This document shows, piece by piece, positions 6,697 through 12,380 of a stretch of 12,380 nucleotides of DNA. How positions within the stretch are numbered: position 1 is the first letter of the stretch; every line of letters starts with the position of its first letter. The position numbers and the translations under genes were made by a program. Source of the stretch: Ramicandelaber brevisporus (Eukaryota > Kickxellomycota > Ramicandelaberales > Ramicandelaberaceae); assembly GCA_025201865.1 (NCBI GenBank), contig MU603273.1, positions 1 to 12,380 on the forward strand, written 5' to 3'. The notes beneath the pieces were generated by a model, which did no database searches, was not told the origin of the DNA, and saw only the letters and a list, made by a program, of their open reading frames with translations.

Positions 6697-8476
6697 ACAT
6701 GTGGCCATCGTCAGCGTGGTCTGGGAATTTCTCGCCAACAATTCCAAGATGCAAAATACGGCTGCCAGTCTGACACACCGGATCAATACTCTTTCCAATA
6801 ACAATGCCATCCTCTGGGGCCAAGTACGTTTGCTCAAGAGTTCCAAACACTGAGCTCAAGTATGCGATTGGATCTCCCTTCTTGACCCATGTATTGATAT
6901 CAGGCACAACATTCAAGATTCCACCGCGATCCGTAAAGATCCAGAACGAACGTGCACAGATCACAGGCTCGGTTTCAGCAACATGGAAATGGTCTTCCGG
7001 TATCATGCGTAGATGGGCGAGAATGTTAGTGACACCGAGCAATGCATTCTTGACGAAACGCTTCTGGAATCGAGATGGATCGCCAATTTCGACGGTAATT
7101 GACGGGATGCCGAGATCCATGGCCGCACCGCGCAATGAGCCGTCTGGAGAAGAGTTGTGAACTATGATTTGAGGGTTCTGGAGCTTGGCCATACGGCGGA
7201 TTGGGTCGTCGAGCATGTTGGCACGCACATACAAGGAGTTGGCACGGCCGCGAGAGGCAGTGTGCAGGTCGAGCAGATACTCAAACTTGCAAATGAGCTT
7301 GTTCATCAGCTGATATGCGTACGCTTGCGGAGAAGAGCCATGCAGCTTGCCAGGCATGACGCGGTTCAAATCAGTACCGTCGGAGAATCCACGCTGGCCA
7401 AGGTTATAGCCAGGAACGTTGGCGATTGGAACAGCAACGACAGTGCCATGGAGAGTGGATGGATGGATTTCAGTGAAAAGACGATGGATGAGTGGGATAC
7501 CGTTGAGTTCGTTGCCGTGAAGTGCTGCAGTGAGACCAACAACGGGACCACCAACATGGCCACGGGCAATGATGACGGGGACCTTGATGGATTGGCCCAT
7601 GCCATTTTCTGCCAGATCGACCCAAACACGACTAATCATCCCAACTGGGTAGTCGGCGACATTGAGCTCATCCACTGTGCGAATGTTGACGACAGTTTCG
7701 GCATTGTATTCTGAGATGCTGGTTCCATCAATGCTGACACGTCTCAAGCGGTTAGTCAGTCTGGGCAATGTGAGCGTGGTTGCAGCCTTCGTTGGAACGA
7801 TGGGTTTCAGTAACTCTCCAATGCCAAGTCCAGCAGACAAGCTCAAAGTGGCAGCAACATTGTTGTTTGCAGCTTGGATTTCTGGAGATTCACTTCTAGA
7901 CGGCGACGATATGGCGGCTCCATTTCTCCACATGTGTCTCGCCTCCGTCAACATTGCTTCATCCTGCTCCGAACTCGCAAAAGGCAGTGCTGTGACAATT
8001 GCCCACAGCTCCTGCGTCTTTTCCACTCTGCACTGCTTATCCAGTTTCTTTATAATCTTTCTGCATCCAATCACATTAGACTGCGCAAACTCAACCAGCG
8101 ACTCCAGCCGATGCAATAGCCCTTGCAACTCACTTCTCCAATCTTCGCCCTCGTCAATTGCAGTTTTGATGCTCACCTCGACTGGCTCATGCGGCAAGCT
8201 CATGCGGCGCTGGTGTGGAGTTTGGAGAGAGCCATGGCGCTGACGCAGCTGGTTGAGAGTTGAGCGACATTCCTTTTCCTCGTCGATGAATTTGGTGTTC
8301 ACCTTTTGCAGCTCTGCACGCAGCAGTTCGATGCAGTTGTCGACGAGAGCTGAGCGTTTGGCAATGTCGATTTCTTGAGAGGCGAGCTCGACTTGAAGCT
8401 TGATACCTTTGTAATCCAAGTAGAATGGAGCGAGTTCAGGTATTGTGCCCAAGGCGAGCTGTTCGGTGAACTTCAT
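6695..8476 (-). CDS. SPX domain fused to an aspartoacylase/succinylglutamate-desuccinylase-like zinc deacylase
   Basis: This 593-aa protein has two recognisable parts. Residues 1-150 are an SPX domain, the module that binds inositol pyrophosphates to report phosphate status. It starts MKFTEQLALG, has Tyr22 and Lys26 in YLDYKGIK, and has the basic helix RKIIKKLDK (139-147); these match the known ligand-binding positions. A Ser/Pro- and Ala-rich linker follows (about 185-265). Residues 280-580 are an AstE/ASPA-type M14 deacylase: zinc ligands His320 and Glu323 (HGNE) and His405 (DLHT), DLNR at 369-372, catalytic Glu463 in VEIGD, and a C-terminal beta-rich lipoyl-like domain with EDGIVIGKSI. All key residues I can check are present, so catalysis is likely; the substrate is unknown. 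The start at 8476 is the first in-frame ATG and places the SPX motif exactly at the N-terminus. No signal peptide or membrane segment is seen, so it is probably cytosolic. Confidence 0.92.
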   Translation of the reverse strand: MKFTEQLALGTIPELAPFYLDYKGIKLQVELASQEIDIAKRSALVDNCIELLRAELQKVNTKFIDEEKECRSTLNQLRQRHGSLQTPHQRRMSLPHEPVEVSIKTAIDEGEDWRSELQGLLHRLESLVEFAQSNVIGCRKIIKKLDKQCRVEKTQELWAIVTALPFASSEQDEAMLTEARHMWRNGAAISSPSRSESPEIQAANNNVAATLSLSAGLGIGELLKPIVPTKAATTLTLPRLTNRLRRVSIDGTSISEYNAETVVNIRTVDELNVADYPVGMISRVWVDLAENGMGQSIKVPVIIARGHVGGPVVGLTAALHGNELNGIPLIHRLFTEIHPSTLHGTVVAVPIANVPGYNLGQRGFSDGTDLNRVMPGKLHGSSPQAYAYQLMNKLICKFEYLLDLHTASRGRANSLYVRANMLDDPIRRMAKLQNPQIIVHNSSPDGSLRGAAMDLGIPSITVEIGDPSRFQKRFVKNALLGVTNILAHLRMIPEDHFHVAETEPVICARSFWIFTDRGGILNVVPDINTWVKKGDPIAYLSSVFGTLEQTYLAPEDGIVIGKSIDPVCQTGSRILHLGIVGEKFPDHADDGHM

Positions 8477-8481
8477 CTCGA

Positions 8482-8513
8482 GAAAGAAACAAAGAAAAAG
8501 AAAGAAACAAAGA
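8482..8513. repeat. 14-bp direct repeat in the pyrimidine-rich leader of the SPX fusion gene
   Basis: GAAAGAAACAAAGA occurs at 8482-8495 and again at 8500-8513. On the coding strand it is a TTTCTTTG-type pyrimidine tract that ends in CTCGAG directly before the ATG. Confidence 0.7.
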
Positions 8514-8655
8514 CAGACAAAGAGAATGCGACAACTGCAGTAGTTACTTGGAAAGAAAGAAAGATGAGTAAACGAGTGGCAAAAGTATATGAGAGAGACA
8601 GAGAACAGAGAACGGAGAGGCAAGAGTAGGCTGCACGGTTTGAGCAATTTGTGCT

Positions 8656-8673
8656 CGCGTCCGCGTCCGCGTC
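8656..8673. repeat. Three tandem CGCGTC hexamers
   Basis: CGCGTC occurs at 8656-8661, 8662-8667 and 8668-8673, about 180-197 bp upstream of the SPX fusion ATG. It is a GC-rich island in otherwise mixed intergenic DNA. Read directly from sequence; role unknown. Confidence 0.75.
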
Positions 8674-8728
8674 TGAGTGTGAATGGAGGGCTCAATGTCA
8701 AACTTCCTGGTAGGGCCAATCATCTTGG

Positions 8729-8740
8729 GACCACGTGGTC
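8729..8740. promoter_or_regulatory. Perfect 12-bp palindrome GACCACGTGGTC containing an E-box
   Basis: The palindrome has CACGTG at 8732-8737 and lies about 255 bp upstream of the SPX fusion ATG and 440 bp upstream of the reductase ATG. Both flanks of the core are C/G and not T, the context that yeast Pho4 accepts. A CCAAT box sits 9 bp to the left (8716-8720). Binding is not shown by sequence alone. Confidence 0.45.
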
Positions 8741-8984
8741 TCACTTTCGCGTCATTAAACAAAACGTATTAACAAAAGTAATTACGCTTTCTTCTGTTTA
8801 GAGAATTGAATGCCCAATGAACGATGACTTGTCCAATCGGCGAATAAGCGCGAACCGGCTCCGAGCAATGAGACGAACTCGAGCCGAGCGAGAGTCAATG
8901 AGTTGATCAATGAACACAAGCGGATGGATGACAAATGCAATATGCCGAGATTGTATCCGAACCATGCGTGTGTTTATGCATCAT

Positions 8985-8992
8985 TATAAATA
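8985..8992 (+). promoter_or_regulatory. TATA box of the aldo/keto reductase gene
   Basis: A consensus TATAAATA lies 186-193 bp before the reductase ATG. The sequence after it is a C/A-rich leader, which would give a 5' UTR of roughly 150 nt if transcription starts about 30 bp downstream (inference). Confidence 0.55.
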
Positions 8993-9050
8993 CCGTCAGC
9001 CTGGAACCAGCACATGTTTGCTTTGCTTCTTTTTCGTCACCGTTTTCGAA

Positions 9051-9124
9051 ACACACACAAAACACGCACACACACACACACACAAAACACACACCACAAA
9101 GGCATACACAAACCAAACCAAACC
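9051..9124. repeat. CA microsatellite and AAACC repeat in the reductase leader
   Basis: Nine CA dinucleotides run from 9067 to 9084 and are flanked by further ACAC-rich sequence. Three AAACC pentamers follow at 9110-9124. The coding strand leader is thus almost free of G and T up to about 9130, which implies an unstructured 5' UTR. Confidence 0.85.
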
Positions 9125-9177
9125 AAGACAAGACCCAACCGTGGTAATCTTCTTCTTCTGTTTGACCACCATACGAG

Positions 9178-10020
9178 ATGACTCGCGCGTTCGGTGTTGC
9201 TAAGGCTATTCCATTCACCCGCAACCTCTCTCCATTGCCCATTGGCTTTGGTGTTTGGCAGCTCAAGCCTGGTGCTGAGACCTACAATGCTGTTGCTGCC
9301 GCTCTCAAAACTGGCTACCGCTTGATTGACACGGCCTCATTTTACCGCAATGAAGCCGATGTTGGTCGCGCGGTTCGCGATAGCGGTATCCCGCGTGAAG
9401 AGATTTACGTGACAACCAAGCTGTTTGATACAGACCACGGATACGAACAGACGAAGCAGGCGTTTGCGGAATCGTTTGAGAAGCTTGGGTTGGAGTATGT
9501 GGATCTGTACCTGATTCATTCGCCTAATCCAGGCACTCAAAAGAGACTGGCGTCATGGAAGGCTATGGAGGAATTGGTGGATGAAGGCAAGGTAAAGGCG
9601 ATTGGCGTCAGCAACTATGGCATCCACCATCTGGAGGAGCTGGCCAAAGTTGCGAGATACAAGCCATACGCGAACCAGATTGAGGTCCATCCATTCATTA
9701 CTCGCAAAGAGCTAGTTGACTACTGCAAGGATCACGATATCGTAGTTGAGGCGTACTGTCCGCTGACTCGCAAAGAGAAATTGGGCGATCCAACGCTCAA
9801 GAAGATTGCAGCCAAGTATCCGGGCAAGACTGTAGCACAGCTGTTGCTGCGCTGGTCTGTGCAATCCGGGCTGGTGCCACTGCCAAAGAGTGCGCATGAG
9901 AATCGCATTGTTGAGAATGCCAATATTTTGGACTTTGAGGTGAGTGAGGAGGACATGGCGACAATGGATGCGCTTGATGATTATGCTCACATCTGCTGGG
10001 ATCCAGTTATTGCTCCATAA
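9178..10020 (+). CDS. Aldo/keto reductase, NADPH-dependent
   Basis: This 280-aa enzyme is a single (alpha/beta)8-barrel oxidoreductase that reduces aldehydes or ketones with NAD(P)H in the cytosol. The full catalytic tetrad is visible: Asp51 and Tyr56 in LIDTASFYRNE, Lys81 in VTTK, and His114 in YLIHS. The AKR signature GVSNY lies at 143-147. Asn166 and Gln167 (ANQIEVHP) sit where the nicotinamide contacts fall. LPKSAHENRI at 235-244 is the usual loop that recognises the 2'-phosphate of NADPH. The length fits the short AKR5/2,5-diketo-gluconate-reductase-like group, which has no long C-terminal substrate loop. The physiological substrate cannot be told from sequence. A GTGAGT at 9940 is coding, not a splice donor, since the frame continues in family-typical sequence. 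An AATAAA at 10128-10133 is a likely poly(A) signal. Confidence 0.95.
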   Translation: MTRAFGVAKAIPFTRNLSPLPIGFGVWQLKPGAETYNAVAAALKTGYRLIDTASFYRNEADVGRAVRDSGIPREEIYVTTKLFDTDHGYEQTKQAFAESFEKLGLEYVDLYLIHSPNPGTQKRLASWKAMEELVDEGKVKAIGVSNYGIHHLEELAKVARYKPYANQIEVHPFITRKELVDYCKDHDIVVEAYCPLTRKEKLGDPTLKKIAAKYPGKTVAQLLLRWSVQSGLVPLPKSAHENRIVENANILDFEVSEEDMATMDALDDYAHICWDPVIAP

Positions 10021-10197
10021 ATAAAACATCTGTAGTACACATTGACTTGTTTAGTTAGTTAGTTACCTAGATGATAACTAATTAATTCAAATTAGAACGT
10101 AGATTAAAAAGGATTGTTGTCACATAAAATAAACTATGCAAAAGAATATTAAGAAAATTACCTATCAAATGACATGCAAGGGAGAGGAGAATGTTAT
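10021..10197. other. Convergent 3' junction between the reductase and the antiporter
   Basis: The 177-bp AT-rich region holds two AATAAA motifs on the plus strand. One overlaps the reductase stop (10020-10025) and one lies about 110 nt past it (10128-10133); the latter is the likelier poly(A) signal. A TTAG repeat lies near 10055-10066. No gene is seen. Confidence 0.6.
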
Positions 10198-11832
10198 TTA
10201 AAGGCGACCGCCACTGAGGGCAGCAACAGCAGCTTGAGCCAGCGCTGCGGCAGGCTTCTTGTCAGTGCTACCACCATTCTCAGTTTCATCGAAAATCGGA
10301 TAGAATACAAATGAAATACCAATGATAACATAGGCAGCCAGCAACATTGTACCCTCCAACCAATGAGATTCACCATCCAAAATGATAAAGTTAAGGACAA
10401 GCACTGAAATGAGCATAATGATGGTTTCAGGATAACCAAAATCAAGAGTCATAGGCTTGCCCATTGCCCATCCAATGATTACAGACAGTGGAGTAACAAA
10501 AAGTGCAATCTGGATTGAGCTACCAATGGCAACACCAATCACAATTCCCATTTTGTCTTTAATCGCACAAGTGATGGCAGTCAAGTGTTCAGCGGCGTTA
10601 CCAACCAGCGGAAGTAAAATGAGACCTACGAACTTTTTGTTCAAATTCCAAGCTGTGGACAAACCATTAAGTGAGCCAATGAGGTATTCAGCGCAAAGGG
10701 CAGTGAGAGCAGTGGCAATGACAAGCAATGCAATCGCAAAGTAAAAGTTGATGGATGGTTCTTCTTCCTCCTCCTCTTCATGACCTTCGGCTTCGACATT
10801 GTGACCCTTGTTTGCTTCAGAGTCCTCGGCAACTTCAACTTCAGTCTGTTCTTGTTCCTTCTTTACAACGCCGGATGCAGCAGTGGATGCAACCAAGTTC
10901 AGAGCAAGACCAGCAGCGAGAGCAGAGCTGGCAGATGGCGCGTCCTCATCCTCTTCCTTCTTGCTTTCCACAGTAGGTTCACCAGGTTTGCTAGCAAATA
11001 TCTGGAAATAGATGAAGAGGACATAAACCACAATCAATACAAGAGATACACCACGCGACATGTTTCTAACATCTTTGTTTAATGTATCGGTTTCTTCCTT
11101 TATCTTGGCTGCGTCACCTGTCGGTCGGATAGTATGAATAGCCGATGGAACCATCATCGACAAGATTGCAAGCACCATCAATGCAGCCGAGGTTTGAGCC
11201 TCAGTCTTGTCAAATGTCTGAATGCCAAAGTTCCTCTTCTTGTTCACATTAAACAATCCTCCAAGCAGGAATGAAAATCCAGCAACCAATAAAATGTTCG
11301 ACAGAATGGAACCCAGCAGGGAAGTTTGAACAATGGTAATCTCGCCCTCACTCAGTGCAATGATTGCCATAATCAGTTCAACTGCATTTCCAAAGGTAGC
11401 GTTCAACAATCCACCAAGAGCCTCACCCAAGCTCAATGCCAGTTCCTCGGTTGCAAAACCAAGCAGCTTGGCAAGGGGAATGATTGCCAAAAAGTTGATA
11501 ATAAATGTTGGCACATCACCCCAGTGAGCATAATGGGATGCAAAGCCAAGCGGGATAAACACGAGCATCACATTGACGTAGCTCATAAACACGGTGGCCT
11601 TGATGGAGGGAATGAGTGGGATTTTGAAGGCTGGCTTGGCTCTAGTGCCCTGCTTGACCTTCTTGGTGCCGAAACCAGCGGTGACAGCAGAGCGAGACAG
11701 CGCTGCATGGAGCTGGGTTGGAGTTGGACGCAGAGAGTTGACGTTGGTTGGACGCTGGCGCAGGCTGGGCGGAGAAGCCAGACCAGCCTCGATATCAGCA
11801 GCCGTATCCTGCTGCAATTGAGGAGACGACAT
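10198..11832 (-). CDS. Ca2+/H+ antiporter, CAX/VCX1 family
   Basis: This 544-aa membrane exchanger uses the proton gradient to move Ca2+ into an acidic compartment, by family knowledge the vacuole or acidocalcisome. About eleven membrane segments are visible: roughly 77-98, 106-124, 139-161, 168-191, 212-233, 261-280, 361-381, 400-416, 432-455, 467-485 and 492-511. The two inverted alpha-repeats carry the c-1 motif GNAVELI (148-154) and the c-2 motif GNAAEHLTA (411-419), whose glutamates bind the cation. The halves are joined by a long cytosolic loop (about 281-360) with the family's acidic stretch, here EEEEEEE at 352-358. Residues 1-70 are a basic, Ser/Thr/Pro-containing tail that may be autoinhibitory as in plant CAX proteins (inference). 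It is longer than yeast Vcx1 (411 aa), because of the tail and the loop. The first in-frame ATG is at 11832, although the frame is open for 441 nt upstream. Confidence 0.95.
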   Translation of the reverse strand: MSSPQLQQDTAADIEAGLASPPSLRQRPTNVNSLRPTPTQLHAALSRSAVTAGFGTKKVKQGTRAKPAFKIPLIPSIKATVFMSYVNVMLVFIPLGFASHYAHWGDVPTFIINFLAIIPLAKLLGFATEELALSLGEALGGLLNATFGNAVELIMAIIALSEGEITIVQTSLLGSILSNILLVAGFSFLLGGLFNVNKKRNFGIQTFDKTEAQTSAALMVLAILSMMVPSAIHTIRPTGDAAKIKEETDTLNKDVRNMSRGVSLVLIVVYVLFIYFQIFASKPGEPTVESKKEEDEDAPSASSALAAGLALNLVASTAASGVVKKEQEQTEVEVAEDSEANKGHNVEAEGHEEEEEEEPSINFYFAIALLVIATALTALCAEYLIGSLNGLSTAWNLNKKFVGLILLPLVGNAAEHLTAITCAIKDKMGIVIGVAIGSSIQIALFVTPLSVIIGWAMGKPMTLDFGYPETIIMLISVLVLNFIILDGESHWLEGTMLLAAYVIIGISFVFYPIFDETENGGSTDKKPAAALAQAAVAALSGGRL

Positions 11833-12380
11833 AACGAGAAAGAGAACAGAGAAGAAAAGAAAGAAGTAGTGTTTCAGCGATCCTTCACTTTGAGTTGTTC
11901 TGGCAAGAGTGTAAACAAGGCGAGTAGAAAAGGAAAGAAAGAGTGTGAATGCTAACAGGAGAGAGACAAAGTTTGAATCGGCAACGGCTAGGGGACGCTC
12001 ACGAGGGCTTAGGGCTAGTGAAGAAGAGCGGACTCTGTGTCTCTGTCTGCTTCTGTCTTTTGCTTGCTTGCTTTTTTTATTTCTCTTATACCTCGGCAGC
12101 GACGACCACACACATTCTCTCTCCTTTTTCAATTTGGTCGCAGGAACTGGGATTTTTCCACTCTCACTGAGCTGTTGCTGTTGCTGCTGCTGCTGATTCT
12201 GTCGGTGAAATGCTGAGAGACCATGCGAAGCGAATTTTCTGATAGAGACTTCTGCATAACATGACCTGTGCACTCATTCCAGCAAAGAATGCCAACCAAT
12301 CGAAATGGAAGGAACTCAACAACAATGAATAGCACAAACCAAAAAAAAAAAAACCACACAGAAATTAACATTCAAAAAAA
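11833..12380. promoter_or_regulatory. Upstream region of the antiporter gene
   Basis: No gene is seen in these 548 bp. Read toward the antiporter, the last 40 nt before its ATG are pyrimidine-rich. A TATAAG lies at 12085-12090 on the minus strand. A CAG/CAA repeat occupies 12172-12195 (CTG/TTG on plus), a CCAAT box lies at 12296-12300 (plus strand) and an A12 run lies near 12341-12352. A divergent neighbour may begin beyond the right edge. Confidence 0.5.
12086..12115 (-). other. Possible 9-codon upstream ORF before the antiporter
   Basis: An ATG on the minus strand at 12115-12113 opens nine codons (MCVVVAAEV) closed by TAA at 12088-12086, about 250 nt before the antiporter start. It matters only if the transcript begins upstream of it. 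The TATAAG at 12085-12090 overlaps its end, so it may well be outside the mRNA. Confidence 0.2.

Larger units (their letters stand above)
8477..9177. promoter_or_regulatory. 701-bp divergent promoter region, SPX fusion gene / aldo-keto reductase
   Basis: This is the longest region without a gene between two genes in the window. It contains a purine-rich tract on plus (8480-8630), a CGCGTC triple repeat, three CCAAT boxes (8716-8720, 8814-8818, 8833-8837), a CACGTG palindrome, a TATAAATA, a CA microsatellite and an AAACC repeat. Short open frames here are low in complexity and not credible genes. Regulatory roles are inferred from motif and position. Confidence 0.6.

Noticed and set aside
7157-7714. 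185-codon plus-strand open frame opposite the SPX fusion gene
   Set aside because: Antisense to the conserved deacylase domain and without family features.
8477-8719. 81-residue hydrophobic extension of the SPX fusion protein
   Set aside because: It starts at TTG without an ATG. SPX domains normally begin at the protein N-terminus with MKF, which the ATG at 8476 gives. The hydrophobicity comes from reading a pyrimidine-rich leader.
9940-9945. GTGAGT as a possible splice donor in the reductase gene
   Set aside because: The frame continues through it into typical AKR C-terminal sequence ending in a stop at 10020; there is no need for an intron.
11326-11955. 209-codon plus-strand open frame opposite the antiporter
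   Set aside because: Antisense to conserved membrane segments, Cys/Lys/Gln-rich, and without a recognisable domain.
11833-12273. 147-residue extension of the antiporter frame with a Gln run
   Set aside because: It starts at GTG, has no ATG, and is translated repeat and pyrimidine-rich leader. The first ATG is at 11832.
1-12380. tRNA, rRNA, transposon or virus-derived sequence
   Set aside because: No cloverleaf-like segment with B-box sequence, no transposase or polymerase motif and no long terminal or inverted repeat was found by eye. A tRNAscan and profile search would settle small RNAs.

Overview
The window looks like compact nuclear DNA of a unicellular or early-branching eukaryote. It encodes an origin recognition complex subunit (ORC3), a eukaryotic-type cytosolic tryptophanyl-tRNA synthetase, a CAX/VCX1-type Ca2+/H+ antiporter and an SPX-domain protein. 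Six complete genes lie on both strands in about 12 kb. All six read as single uninterrupted frames, so no intron is needed. Intergenic DNA holds TATA-like and CCAAT motifs, CA, TTTG and homopolymer tracts, and no bacterial ribosome-binding-site or operon layout. I cannot name the organism. An intron-poor protist or early-diverging fungal or holozoan lineage would fit, but that is inference.

Layout, left to right: a probable 3' end of a + strand gene (1-72); tryptophanyl-tRNA synthetase (minus, 247-1614); a CoA-acylating methylmalonate-semialdehyde-dehydrogenase-like ALDH (minus, 1929-3422); a divergent promoter; ORC3 (plus, 3763-6519); a convergent junction; a fused SPX + aspartoacylase/succinylglutamate-desuccinylase-like protein (minus, 6695-8476); a 701-bp divergent promoter; an aldo/keto reductase (plus, 9178-10020); a convergent junction; a Ca2+/H+ antiporter (minus, 10198-11832); and 548 bp of upstream DNA with no gene seen.

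The genes are mostly unrelated housekeeping functions: translation, replication licensing, acyl-CoA/branched-chain metabolism, carbonyl reduction and Ca2+ transport. The most unusual item is the SPX-AstE/ASPA fusion. An inositol-pyrophosphate/phosphate-sensing domain sits on the N-terminus of a zinc deacylase whose visible catalytic residues are intact. A perfect 12-bp palindrome centred on CACGTG lies upstream of it, the core bound by Pho4-type bHLH factors in fungal phosphate regulation. Together they suggest a phosphate-regulated deacylase, which is a hypothesis and not a demonstrated system.

Starts: for the four minus-strand genes and ORC3, the open frame extends upstream of the ATG I chose, but that extension holds no in-frame ATG. 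The first in-frame ATG is therefore used in each case.
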